Part shown: positions 15,405 to 23,830 of the stretch, in pieces
Layout of the letters: every line of letters starts with the position of its first letter
How positions within the stretch are numbered: position 1 is the first letter of the stretch
NCBI GenBank assembly: GCA_910577175.1
Contig: CAJTLU010000010.1
Location: 104,961-138,696, forward strand
DNA length: 33,736 nucleotides
Direction of reading: 5' to 3'
Source of the DNA: an uncultured Lachnospiraceae bacterium
GTDB lineage: Bacteria; Bacillota; Clostridia; Lachnospirales; Lachnospiraceae
The notes under the pieces: generated by a model
The model's input: the letters and a program-made list of their open reading frames with translations, nothing else
What the model was told of the DNA's origin: nothing
Database searches by the model: none
Translations under genes and position numbers: made by a program

Positions 15405-15420
15405 TACAAAATACCAAAAC

Positions 15421-17259
15421 TCAATCTTCAAAAAACTCCGCATACCAGATGCCAAAGCAGTACAGGCACCAGATTTTTCTGGAATAGTCCTTTTTCCCGC
15501 TGTAATGCGCATTCAGCAATGCAAGCATCGCTTCCTCCTTAAAATACTTTTTCATGTAAGGACGGAGCAGGACTTCCTTCACACGGTTATAATACTGCTC
15601 CTCGCGCAGCCAGACGCGCACCGGTACCGGGAAGCCCAGCTTCCTCCGTTCGGTCGACGCCTGCGGCGTATTTTTCCTTGCCGCGATGCGGAGCGCCTTC
15701 TTCGTCGTATTTTTGTCCACCTTTAAGGCAAGCGGAAGTTTTCCCGCCACCTTCATTACCTCGTAATCCAGGAACGGTACCCGCAGCTCTAACGAATTTG
15801 CCATGCTCATCCGGTCCGCCTTCCGCAGAATATCCCCGCGCAGCCAGAACTTCATATCGATGTACTGCATCTTCTGGACATCATCGAACTTCTCTGCCCG
15901 CTCATAATATGGCGCGGTCAGCTCGCTCGTTTTTTTGCGCCCTGCCGGGTTGATAAGCAGACGGTCGATTTCCTTTTCCCGGAAAATATACGCATTGCCG
16001 ATATAGCGCTCCGAAAGCGGCGTACCGGAACGAATCAAATACTCCTTTCCTTTAAAGCGCAGCGGAATGCGCCGAAGCAGACCGGCTAACGCCCGGCGGA
16101 GCGGCTTTGGAATCCATGCCACTGCCCTTGAAGCAATCACTGTCTGGTACACATTATAGCCGCCAAACAGCTCGTCTGCGCCCTCGCCGGAGCAGACAAC
16201 CTTTACATAGTCGCTTGCCAGACGGCTTACGAAGTACAGCGCCACCGCCGAAGGGTCTGCCACCGGCTCGTCCATATGGTACTGTACTTTCGGAATTGCG
16301 TCCCAGTATTCCTCCGGGGTAATTACCTTGCTGTAATTCTCCACGCCGAGAATCTCTGCCAGCTCCTTCGCATAAGCAATCTCACTGTAGCCGCCGTCCG
16401 AAAAACCAACCGTAAACGTCTTCGGGCACTTTGCCGTACTTACGACATAGCTCGAGTCGATGCCCCCTGACAGAAAGCTTCCGACCTCTGTGTCCGCCGT
16501 CAAATGAACCCTGACCGAATCCTCAAACACCTCTTCAATCTGCTTTACCGCTTCTTCTAAAGTAAGCTCCTTCTCTGCCGCAAACTTCGGGTCCCAGTAC
16601 TCCTTGACGCACGCCCCTTCCTCTCTGGAATATGTGAGAAAGTGTCCTGGCATAAGCTCAAAAATCCCCTTAAAAAAGCTCTCGCTGCGTGCGGAAAACT
16701 GGAAGGAAAGATAGCTGTAAATCGCCTCTTCATTTAACTCTTTCTTTACCGAGGAATGCTGTAAAATCGACTTGATTTCCGAACCGAAAACCAGCTCCTC
16801 CTCCGACGGTCTTGTATAATAAAACGGCTTAATCCCGAACCCGTCCCGTGCCGCAAACAAACTTTTTTTCTTTATGTCCCAGATAACAAAACAGTACATT
16901 CCGCGCAGCCGCGCCAGAATTTCCTGTCCATACTCTTCAAAGCCATGTAAAATAACCTCGGAATCGCTGTCTGTCGTAAAAACATGTCCCTTTTCCCGCA
17001 GCTCCTCGCGGATGGAAGCATAATTATATATCTCTCCATTAAAGGTCAGAACCATACTGCCCGTTTCATTCAGAATCGGCTGCTGCCCGTTTGTAATGCC
17101 GATAATACTTAACCTCCGGAATCCGAGCCCCACTGCCTCATCCTCATAATAGCCGACCGAATCCGGTCCGCGGTGAACAATTACTTCTGTCATCTTCCGT
17201 AATTCTTCCCGGTGCGCCTCTGCCCTTTTATAATCTACATATCCGGCTATACCACACAT
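15421..17259 (-). CDS. asnB: Asparagine synthetase B (glutamine-hydrolysing)
   Basis: A 612-residue protein of the usual length for the class-II amidotransferase family. It starts MCGIAGY, with Cys2 as the glutaminase nucleophile after Met removal. The N-terminal domain has RGPDS, GFRRLSII and FNGEIYNY. The synthetase domain has the ATP-binding PP-loop SFLSGGIDSSYVV (about 262-274) and later VCSGEGADELFGGY and FLDYEVM motifs. It converts aspartate plus glutamine and ATP to asparagine in the cytosol. It is a single gene between its own promoter and terminator, divergent from the FliD-like gene. GGGGGC upstream of the ATG serves as RBS. Confidence 0.95.
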   Translation of the reverse strand: MCGIAGYVDYKRAEAHREELRKMTEVIVHRGPDSVGYYEDEAVGLGFRRLSIIGITNGQQPILNETGSMVLTFNGEIYNYASIREELREKGHVFTTDSDSEVILHGFEEYGQEILARLRGMYCFVIWDIKKKSLFAARDGFGIKPFYYTRPSEEELVFGSEIKSILQHSSVKKELNEEAIYSYLSFQFSARSESFFKGIFELMPGHFLTYSREEGACVKEYWDPKFAAEKELTLEEAVKQIEEVFEDSVRVHLTADTEVGSFLSGGIDSSYVVSTAKCPKTFTVGFSDGGYSEIAYAKELAEILGVENYSKVITPEEYWDAIPKVQYHMDEPVADPSAVALYFVSRLASDYVKVVCSGEGADELFGGYNVYQTVIASRAVAWIPKPLRRALAGLLRRIPLRFKGKEYLIRSGTPLSERYIGNAYIFREKEIDRLLINPAGRKKTSELTAPYYERAEKFDDVQKMQYIDMKFWLRGDILRKADRMSMANSLELRVPFLDYEVMKVAGKLPLALKVDKNTTKKALRIAARKNTPQASTERRKLGFPVPVRVWLREEQYYNRVKEVLLRPYMKKYFKEEAMLALLNAHYSGKKDYSRKIWCLYCFGIWYAEFFED

Positions 17260-17297
17260 CGTACCGCCCCCTTTGTTTATCTTTCTAACACTTCTTC

Positions 17298-17326
17298 ATC
17301 ATATCAATTCTTCCCATCTTTTTCAA
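17298..17326 (-). promoter_or_regulatory. Promoter of asnB
   Basis: Minus-strand TTGAAA (17321-17326), 17 bp, then TATGAT (17298-17303). Near-consensus sigma-A spacing and sequence, with a leader of about 30 nt. Confidence 0.75.
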
Positions 17327-17355
17327 GTCTTAGCCGCAAAATAACCACAAAATAC

Positions 17356-17385
17356 TTTACAAAACATGGTCTGAGGGTATATACT
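17356..17385 (+). promoter_or_regulatory. Possible promoter of the FliD-like / subtilase pair
   Basis: Plus-strand TTTACA (17356-17361), 18 bp, then TATACT (17380-17385), divergent from the asnB promoter. The leader of about 95 nt to ATG 17485 contains a small CCGT/ACGG hairpin. No sigma-D (TAAA...GCCGATAA) motif was found. Confidence 0.45.
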
Positions 17386-17484
17386 ATATATGGAGATTTT
17401 TGTCTTTTCCCGACAGCCTCTGCCGTTCCGTGCGGATACTACGGGGCGCCGGAAGAAGCAATAAGTAAGAAAGGAGGCTTGCTT

Positions 17485-18768
17485 ATGCTGAACGTATACA
17501 ATTATTATATGCAGGACTATGTTTCCCGCACACCTCACTATTCCGCGCACAAGCGGCGCGAATTACGCGACATTTACAAAAATATTGTCAAATTGTCTGC
17601 CTCCGAACCTCTGTATAAAATCGAACTTTCCGAAAGCAAACAGGCGTCTGCCCTCTCGATTAAAGAGAGTGCTCTCCTGTTAAAAGATACTGCACACAAG
17701 CTGCAGGATACGCCCCTGCTGCATACCGCAGGGCTTGTTTCCGAACATCCGGAAGCAGTCAGCGCTTCCTTACTGCGCCGGATGGATTTGTCCGAATTTG
17801 AGGCGGATACTTCCTTTGAAGTTGAAGTATCTTCCCTTGCGACCGGCCAGACAAACATCGGCCTCTGCCTCCCTTCTGATGAGGCGCCACTGCCGGAAGG
17901 GAGCTACAGCTTTACCGTTTCTCTCGGCTATGACAATTATTCTTTTCGTTTTAATGTAGCCCCTGACTCCTCTGCTTTCGACCTGCAGACAAAGCTTGCC
18001 AGCTTCATCAACCAGACCGGAATCGGGATAGAAGCACAGGTATCCTTTCATCGTGAGCTTGGCATAAGCCGTATGGACCTGTCCGCCAAGAGAGTCGGCA
18101 CCTTCGGCAAAAGCTCCTTTTCCCTCGAGGATACCCAGATGCCGGATATCGCTGAGAAGGGACTGGTCGAAGCATTCGGTTTAAACCAGATTGCTTCCCC
18201 GGCCGGGAATGCACACTATACCGTAAACGGTGTTTCGTATGAGTCCCCGGAAAATACCGCTGTTTTTTCGAACATTATGCGTCTTTCGTTCCACTCTGTC
18301 ACCAAAGAGCCGGTTACCATTCGTCCGGTTGCTGACCAGAGCGCCGTTTACGAAGTCCTTGAAGAGTTCACTAACAGCTACAATCATCTGGTGGAGGCAG
18401 GGCAGAAAGCCGTACAGGAAAATAAAAGCTCAGCACTTTTACTGCGGAGCCTGTCCCATTTAATTGGAACGAACTATTCCGCCCTTACCTCTGTCGGCAT
18501 TACCTCAGACGAAGAGGGCTATCTGCTTCTGGATTCTGAAAAGGCAGCGCAGGCAGCTCGTTCCGGCGACGCAGAGTTGGTTTTCCGACAGGATGCTTCT
18601 TTCCTGAAGGCGTTAAATTCCCGTCTTGGGACAATCATCTTAAACCCGATGAAATATGTCGATAAAAAGCTGGTGGTTTACCCTGACCCGACGGCTCCTA
18701 TTATGCAGAAAACCAGCCCGTATACTACCTCTATTTATAGCGGTATGCTGTTTAACAATTATTGTTAA
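17485..18768 (+). CDS. FliD-like (flagellar cap family) protein, orphan
   Basis: A 427-residue protein from ATG 17485, with AAAGGAGG 7 nt upstream; the 91 extra in-frame codons overlap the asnB start and are rejected. The resemblance to FliD/HAP2 is in order and pattern: EVEVSSLATGQTN (FliD N-terminal 'V..LA..Q'), FTVSLGYDNYSFRFNVAPDSSAFDLQTKLASFINQ (FliD 'F.v....l..ia..IN'), YTVNGVSYESPENTAVF followed by LSFHSVTKEPVTIRPVAD ('ingv..s..N....v..G.tltl...'), then VLEEFTNSYNHLVE and LTSVGITSDEEGYLLLDSEK. It lacks a signal peptide, as FliD does, and is shorter than most. No flagellar gene is nearby. The next gene is a secreted subtilase 91 bp downstream. It could cap or shape another surface polymer. 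Assignment to the family is fairly secure; the role is not. Confidence 0.75.
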   Translation: MLNVYNYYMQDYVSRTPHYSAHKRRELRDIYKNIVKLSASEPLYKIELSESKQASALSIKESALLLKDTAHKLQDTPLLHTAGLVSEHPEAVSASLLRRMDLSEFEADTSFEVEVSSLATGQTNIGLCLPSDEAPLPEGSYSFTVSLGYDNYSFRFNVAPDSSAFDLQTKLASFINQTGIGIEAQVSFHRELGISRMDLSAKRVGTFGKSSFSLEDTQMPDIAEKGLVEAFGLNQIASPAGNAHYTVNGVSYESPENTAVFSNIMRLSFHSVTKEPVTIRPVADQSAVYEVLEEFTNSYNHLVEAGQKAVQENKSSALLLRSLSHLIGTNYSALTSVGITSDEEGYLLLDSEKAAQAARSGDAELVFRQDASFLKALNSRLGTIILNPMKYVDKKLVVYPDPTAPIMQKTSPYTTSIYSGMLFNNYC

Positions 18769-18814
18769 TAATATGTAATGATTTTGCCACAAAACTGCCA
18801 TGTTCTGCGTCTAG

Positions 18815-18847
18815 TCTAAGATTGTTACCCTTATCGGACATCTTAGA
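18815..18847. repeat. 8-bp inverted repeat before the subtilase gene
   Basis: TCTAAGAT (18815-18822) and ATCTTAGA (18840-18847) are perfect inverted copies 17 bp apart. They end at the RBS of the subtilase gene. This could be an operator or an RNA hairpin sequestering the RBS; the latter is plausible because the second arm abuts AAAGAGG. Confidence 0.4.
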
Positions 18848-18859
18848 AAGAGGCTGATT

Positions 18860-21331
18860 ATGCGCAGTTTTTTTAAACCGCTTTTTTACATAAGATTAAA
18901 AACACTGAAGCGACTGCTTTTCTTCCTGCCCCTCCTGTTTTTTTCAGGCGTTATGTTCCAAGGCACTTTTTTTACTTCTGCCCGGAACAATGAACTGATT
19001 ATTTTATGGGAGGACAGTATTTCCCCGGAGGAATCGGCAAGCCGTTTATCTGTGCTCTGCCCGGAGCTTACGCTTACGGAGCATTTTGACAATTTATCTG
19101 TCTGCCGGAGCGCTTTCCCGGAACGCATGGCTTCCCAGTTAGGCGTCCTGAATGCCGCCCCTGCGGTCCGCGTTGCAGAGCAGAATTATCCCATTGTCCC
19201 ATGTGCCCTTGAAACACCAGCATACTTTGACACGCAATGGGCCTTACATAATGACGGAGATTACGTCTACTACATCAACGACCTTCCGATTGCCCGCACT
19301 TCGCTTGCCGATGTTGATATTAACCTGCCGGAGGCCTATGAACAGCTTGAAAAGCTTTCCTCGGACCGTACTGTTATCGTAGCAGTAATTGATACCGGGG
19401 TGGATATTACCCATCCGGCGCTTTCAGGACACCTCTGGGTGAACGAGGGTGAGATTCCGTTTAACGGAATTGATGATGACAACAACGGCTATGTCGATGA
19501 TGTTTATGGCTGGGACTTTTATCACAACGATAATACGGTATGTCATTACTCCGTTTCCGACCTTGGCACCATCAGCGCGGACCCGGAGGACAACGACAAT
19601 CACGGGACACATTGTGCCGGTATTATCGCCGCTTCGGGGGATATTCTTGGTGTGGCTGCTGGCATCGATATCCGTATCCTGCCTCTGAAGGTACATGGCG
19701 GCGCCAAAACCTCTGGCTCCGTTGCCAATGCGATAAAGGCAGTCAAGTACGCAGAAGCTGCCGGCGCCGATATCTGCAATATGAGCTGGGGAACTTCCGT
19801 TTACAGCAAGGCGCTGGAAACTATTATGCGGGAGTCTGATATGCTCTTTGTCGTTGCAGCCGGAAATAACGGTAGTAATAACAATGCTGCCCCGCTTTAT
19901 CCGTCCTCCTATGATTTGGAAAATATGATTTCCGTGGCTTTTGTCACACAGTACGGAGAGCTTGCGTCTGATTCCAATTACGGCGTTTCCACGGTAGACC
20001 TTGCCGCTCCGGGGCAGGATATTTACAGCACTGTCGTCGGTGGGGGATACCATTACCTTTCCGGGAGCTCCATGGCGGCCCCGGTTGTATCAGGAGCTGC
20101 TGCGCTTCTGTACGCCTGCGGGGATTCGCTTTATCCGCAGAACATAAAGGAAATTTTAATCCAGACACTGAAGCCGCTGGATTCCCTGAACGGCTTTGTC
20201 CGCTATCCCGGCATTCCGGATGTCGCGAAGGCATTGGCCGCAGCCGACCTGCTGGTTTCTGACCAGATTGCACCGACACTCCGTCCGGTTACTACCTATT
20301 TTGAGGATACTATCTCTGTAGAATTAAATCCGGAGGACCTTGGCGGAAGCGGTATCCGGGTGATTTCCTATGCCATGGGAACCCGCACGGCTTCTTACTT
20401 CTGCCATGGCACAGTCGGGCAGACAATGACCGAGCCGGTACTGCATTTGAAAAAAGCAGGAACCTACACCTTTTATATCAGCGACTATGCCGGAAATGAA
20501 ACCTGTCTGGTCTATACCGTAAACGATGATATTACGCCGCCCTCGCTGTCCGTTTCCTATGTTCTGAATGAAGACGGTACGTTCACCGTAACGGTACACC
20601 CTGAGGACAGTGAAAGCGGGATAAAACGTGTACGCTATCTTGAGGGGACACATAGCGCGGATAAGGTTCTTTCTTCTGGTAAAGAGCTGACCTCCGACAC
20701 TTCCTATACTTTCATTGCAAAGCAGGAGGGCAGCTACACCATTTGTGCCGCCGACTACCGGGGCAACAAAACCGCGTCCTCCTTTGACATAAAAAAGATT
20801 CCGGCCAGACAGCTGTTTTTAAGCGCTGTTGAACGAACTCTTCTGGTAGGGGAAAGCTATTCGCCGGTTGTATTGATGCTTCCTCTTAACGCAACTGACC
20901 GTTTTATGTTTGCTGTAGACGATGAAACCCTGCTGCACGCGGATGTGGATGGCACATTGACTGCCCTTGCACCTGGCACGGCAGAGGTTACAGTAACCTC
21001 TACAAGCGGAGTTTCCAAGACCTGTGTATTTCACATTCTTCCGAATCCGTCTGCAGAGGAGGAACCGACACCGACTCCTCCAGAGCTTACCAAAGACCCG
21101 GAATCTCCAGAGGTCTCAATTACCCCGGAGGTTCCGGATGTCCCTGCTGTGCCAGAGGTTTCTGATACCCCGGATATATCAAAAACCCCGGAGCTTCCGG
21201 ATGTTTCTGATATTCCGGACATTTCAAAAGCACCGGAAGCTTCCGGTGCTCCAAAGCCTCCTGGGGTTCCCGAAGGAAACGAGGCTGCCCATAAACAGAA
21301 TGACCCATATACTATCAGAAAACTACCGTAG
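18860..21331 (+). CDS. Secreted subtilisin-like serine protease (S8) with Ig-like domain
   Basis: An 823-residue protein from ATG 18860 (AAAGAGG upstream). The N-terminus is basic and then hydrophobic (18-40), a signal peptide or anchor. Residues about 44-115 look like an inhibitor-type prodomain. The S8 catalytic triad is Asp178 (VIDTGVDITHP), His248 (DNHGTHCAG) and Ser404 (SGSSMAAPVVSG), with oxyanion Asn336 in AAGNNG. A DDDNNGYVDD loop near 205-214 suggests calcium binding. Two beta-sandwich-like repeats with 'GSGIRVISYAMG' and 'SGIKRVRYLEG' follow, then a Big_2-type domain (about 650-725) and a Pro/Glu/Val/Ser tail with 'PEVPDVP/SDTPDISKTPELPD' repeats. No LPXTG motif is present. It would act outside the cell, possibly on the FliD-like product upstream. 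Its stop overlaps the convergent Gx transporter gene by 9 bp. Confidence 0.93.
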   Translation: MRSFFKPLFYIRLKTLKRLLFFLPLLFFSGVMFQGTFFTSARNNELIILWEDSISPEESASRLSVLCPELTLTEHFDNLSVCRSAFPERMASQLGVLNAAPAVRVAEQNYPIVPCALETPAYFDTQWALHNDGDYVYYINDLPIARTSLADVDINLPEAYEQLEKLSSDRTVIVAVIDTGVDITHPALSGHLWVNEGEIPFNGIDDDNNGYVDDVYGWDFYHNDNTVCHYSVSDLGTISADPEDNDNHGTHCAGIIAASGDILGVAAGIDIRILPLKVHGGAKTSGSVANAIKAVKYAEAAGADICNMSWGTSVYSKALETIMRESDMLFVVAAGNNGSNNNAAPLYPSSYDLENMISVAFVTQYGELASDSNYGVSTVDLAAPGQDIYSTVVGGGYHYLSGSSMAAPVVSGAAALLYACGDSLYPQNIKEILIQTLKPLDSLNGFVRYPGIPDVAKALAAADLLVSDQIAPTLRPVTTYFEDTISVELNPEDLGGSGIRVISYAMGTRTASYFCHGTVGQTMTEPVLHLKKAGTYTFYISDYAGNETCLVYTVNDDITPPSLSVSYVLNEDGTFTVTVHPEDSESGIKRVRYLEGTHSADKVLSSGKELTSDTSYTFIAKQEGSYTICAADYRGNKTASSFDIKKIPARQLFLSAVERTLLVGESYSPVVLMLPLNATDRFMFAVDDETLLHADVDGTLTALAPGTAEVTVTSTSGVSKTCVFHILPNPSAEEEPTPTPPELTKDPESPEVSITPEVPDVPAVPEVSDTPDISKTPELPDVSDIPDISKAPEASGAPKPPGVPEGNEAAHKQNDPYTIRKLP

Positions 21332-21832
21332 TATCTGTTTCAGATGCTTTACGGCGGCTGCAGCTGCGGCTCCTACTACCGTCCCCGCAGCTGCACCGGC
21401 GAGCAGCAGTACCGGCAGATAGGCCGTCAGTGCCTTTCCAAGCAAAAGCGACGCAACGAAAAGCTGGCCAAGGTTATGCGTCACGCCTCCTGCAATTCCA
21501 ACTCCTGCGATTCCAAACTTTTTGCTGCGTTTGCACAGCCACATTACACCAAACGACAAAATCCCCCCTGTAAGACTATACAGCAACGCGCTCATGCTAC
21601 GAAATGTAAGCGTGCTTAACACAATACGCGCTATCAGTACGCCAAAGGCAGTTCCTGCCCCTAGTGTATATAGCGCGCAAAGCGATACAATATTTGCAAG
21701 TCCGGGCTTTACCCCTGCGACCCCGACGGAAAACGGAATCAGGGATTCCACATAGGCTAACACCAGTGCTACCGCCGTCAGGACACCGCACAGCACTACC
21801 CGCCTTGTCCGTTCACTACGATACAACCGCAT
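21323..21832 (-). CDS. Gx transporter family membrane protein (heptaprenyl diphosphate synthase component I-like)
   Basis: A 169-residue, five-to-six-helix membrane protein. ATG 21832 is chosen because GGAGAGGAG lies upstream; ATG 21865 would add 11 residues without an RBS. Family features are VLTAVALVLAYVESLIP, GVKPGLANIVSLCALY, and SLTGGILSFGVMW, the Gly-rich 'Gx' segments (GIAGVGIAGGVTHNLGQL). The family is annotated as heptaprenyl diphosphate synthase component I or as a putative transporter related to ECF-type S components; the substrate is unknown. It is the last gene of a six-gene operon and overlaps the NusG-II gene by 17 bp. It is commonly seen beside NusG-II proteins in Clostridia, usually with FMN-binding or ApbE genes, which are missing here. 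Confidence 0.85.
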   Translation of the reverse strand: MRLYRSERTRRVVLCGVLTAVALVLAYVESLIPFSVGVAGVKPGLANIVSLCALYTLGAGTAFGVLIARIVLSTLTFRSMSALLYSLTGGILSFGVMWLCKRSKKFGIAGVGIAGGVTHNLGQLFVASLLLGKALTAYLPVLLLAGAAAGTVVGAAAAAAVKHLKQILR

Positions 21833-22181
21833 CCAGACCGGTCTCCTCTCCGCCGATAATTTCAATGATAATACTGTTCGGAAGGCAGATAATCTGTTGG
21901 CCGGTTTTCGAAATCGTCCCCTGCCTGATACAATACTTGTCCGGACATACTGCCTCTTCCATCCATACCATGCCGTCCTTTATAACAAACCGGTTCGTTC
22001 CAAGCACTCCCGGCAGTTCCCCTGTACGGTTTTCCGAAAGAGCATATCTTCCATACTCTGTTCCCTTAATTCTGACAAGTACCCATGCGCTGTCCTCCGT
22101 CTTCTGCTCCGGACGGAACATCCAGAGCAGAAGCGCAGCAGACAGCACTCCTAAAAGCAGTATTACATCATTACGTTTCAT
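21816..22181 (-). CDS. NusG domain II-containing membrane-anchored protein
   Basis: A 121-residue protein with one N-terminal membrane helix (about 6-22) and an extracytoplasmic beta-rich domain: RIKGTEYGRYALSENRT, then FVIKDGMVWMEEAVCPDKYCIRQGTISKTGQQIICLPNSIIIEI. The paired cysteines in 'CPDK.C...G.I......IICLPN' are the hallmark of this NusG-II family. It starts 3 bp after the permease stop, with GAAGGA as a weak RBS, so translation is probably coupled. Members often accompany Gx transporters and redox/flavin modules, and the role is unknown. Confidence 0.88.
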   Translation of the reverse strand: MKRNDVILLLGVLSAALLLWMFRPEQKTEDSAWVLVRIKGTEYGRYALSENRTGELPGVLGTNRFVIKDGMVWMEEAVCPDKYCIRQGTISKTGQQIICLPNSIIIEIIGGEETGLDAVVS

Positions 22182-22184
22182 TCT

Positions 22185-23501
22185 TTATCCTTCTGTCCTC
22201 ATCGCCTCAATTGCACGAATCCGCGTTGCCCTTCTCGCCGGGAAGTAGCCGGATAAAATGCCGACCAGCATGCCGAACGCCGCCGCTGCAAACGGGAGCC
22301 AGAACGGAATCACAGAAAGTGCGCCTGTGGTTTCGGTGCCCACAATGGAGCCCATAATACCTGATCCGTACTTATTAATCAGGTGGGACAGCACATAACT
22401 GATAATAATGCCGACAACTCCACCAAGCAGACCAATTAAGCCGGCCTCCAGCAGGAACTGCCGCTTGATATCACGTACAAGACAGCCTAACACCTTCATA
22501 ATACCGATTTCCTTTGTACGCTCGTAAATCGACATGACCATTGTATTGGCAATATTGATTGCCGATACAACCATCGCAATACTTCCGATAGCGCCTAATA
22601 CCATCTGCAGCATCCGCGAAGTTTCCTTTAACGGCTCCAGGTACTGCATTTCGCTGTATGTCGCATACCCAAGCTTCTCAATATCATCCTGTACCTGGGA
22701 TACATTCTTGACATTATCAACATTGATTTTGATTTCCTCATAGGTCTCAATCGACGCTACCGCCTTTTTACGGTCCTCCAATGTCAGCGTATTGGCATAT
22801 TTTGTCCAGATTTCCCGGAAGTAATCAAGGTCCATATAAATGTTATAGCTGTACTCATAATTATCCGTCTGCTCCATCATGGCAATATCGGTAAACATCA
22901 GCTCAAACGCCTTTTTCCGCGGGTGCGTCTGGTACTCCTGGAACTTCATCTTCACCTTATCCGTCAGCGGGTCGATGTCCTTATTTTCGCTCTTTCTCCC
23001 GCTGAAATAGTAAAAACGCTGCATACTTTCCGGACTTAAAACAATCGTAGACGGATTCTCCTTTGTCGGGTAGCTTCCGTATTGCAACGGCGGGAACTCA
23101 AACGCCTCGAACACCTCGCAGTCCATTGCATATAGACTGCAGCCGCTGCTATACTTCCCGCTCTCAAGCCGGATATACTTATTAATAATCGGCGAGACTG
23201 CCTTTACATGCTCAATTCCTTTAATCTGGTCCACAACCGAATCATTCAGAACCTGTTCCTTGCTACCAATCCAGTTCCCGTCATCGTCATAAATCGAACC
23301 GTACTTCTGTACCCGGATAATCGTCATACTGCCGCTCTGCATAATCGTCTCATCAAAGCTCTGGTTTACCCCGATTCCGATGGATACCATGACGACAATG
23401 GAAATCGTACCGATAACCACACCGATAACAGTAAGCGCTGTCCGCGCCTTCCGCCGGAGCAGATTCCGGAATGCCAGTTTCATTAAATCACTAATCCTCA
23501 T
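22185..23501 (-). CDS. MacB/FtsX-type ABC transporter permease
   Basis: A 438-residue permease with the MacB-like layout: helix about 18-40 (ALTVIGVVIGTISIVVMVSIGIG), a large extracytoplasmic domain (about 45-300) and three C-terminal helices (about 305-325, 350-375, 395-420) with the FtsX motif ERTKEIGIMKVLGCLVRDI and closing GYFPARRATRIRAIEAMR. ATG 23501 overlaps the small membrane protein gene by 11 bp. MacB-type permeases do not move substrate through the membrane but transmit force to periplasmic or wall-side partners. The likely partner here is the CARDB protein of the same operon. Confidence 0.92.
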   Translation of the reverse strand: MRISDLMKLAFRNLLRRKARTALTVIGVVIGTISIVVMVSIGIGVNQSFDETIMQSGSMTIIRVQKYGSIYDDDGNWIGSKEQVLNDSVVDQIKGIEHVKAVSPIINKYIRLESGKYSSGCSLYAMDCEVFEAFEFPPLQYGSYPTKENPSTIVLSPESMQRFYYFSGRKSENKDIDPLTDKVKMKFQEYQTHPRKKAFELMFTDIAMMEQTDNYEYSYNIYMDLDYFREIWTKYANTLTLEDRKKAVASIETYEEIKINVDNVKNVSQVQDDIEKLGYATYSEMQYLEPLKETSRMLQMVLGAIGSIAMVVSAINIANTMVMSIYERTKEIGIMKVLGCLVRDIKRQFLLEAGLIGLLGGVVGIIISYVLSHLINKYGSGIMGSIVGTETTGALSVIPFWLPFAAAAFGMLVGILSGYFPARRATRIRAIEAMRTEG

Positions 23502-23775
23502 ACAAATCAATTCCTTTTTTTATCTTACGCTTCGCGCAGAAAAGACCTGCCAGCACACCGAGTACCAAAACCCCTGCGGTGATGCCGCCGACAAATACCC
23601 AGGACCCCATCAGCTCATCCGCCTTTGATACCTGTCCTGTACCCATTGCGTCTATCCCATCCATACCGTTACTGCCGCCCATGTAGCCGCCGTTAACGCT
23701 ACTGTCTATCATCGAACCTCCCCCTATAATCTCAACTCCTCCCCCCATAACCTCAAATTCTACTGATTTTGCCAT
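23491..23775 (-). CDS. Small single-pass membrane protein of the exporter operon
   Basis: 94 residues. The first 55 are Gly/Met/Ser-rich with repeated GGG and GGS segments and no Cys. One membrane helix (about 58-80, VFVGGITAGVLVLGVLAGLFCA) is followed by a basic cytosolic end (KRKIKKGID). GGAAAGGCGGAATT precedes the ATG. The Gly-rich part looks outside the cell. No known family is recognised. Its position between exoprotein and permease and its 11-bp overlap with the permease suggest a structural subunit of the exporter. Confidence 0.8.
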   Translation of the reverse strand: MAKSVEFEVMGGGVEIIGGGSMIDSSVNGGYMGGSNGMDGIDAMGTGQVSKADELMGSWVFVGGITAGVLVLGVLAGLFCAKRKIKKGIDLYED

Positions 23776-23830
23776 AATTCCGCCTTTCCCGCACCATACC
23801 GGTGCGCATTTGTTTTATTTCGCTTCTTTC

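Noticed and set aside
17386..17480. Cyclic-di-GMP riboswitch before the FliD-like gene
   Set aside because: The leader is short and lacks the conserved GEMM core and tetraloop-receptor sequences; only a small CCGT/ACGG hairpin is seen.
17212..17484. N-terminal extension of the FliD-like reading frame upstream of ATG 17485
   Set aside because: It overlaps the start of asnB and both divergent promoters, has non-protein-like composition, and the RBS AAAGGAGG fixes the start at 17485.
21031..21308. Minus-strand Ser/Gly-rich open frames within the subtilase tail
   Set aside because: They are antisense shadows of the Pro/Glu/Val/Ser repeat tail, without RBS or start context.
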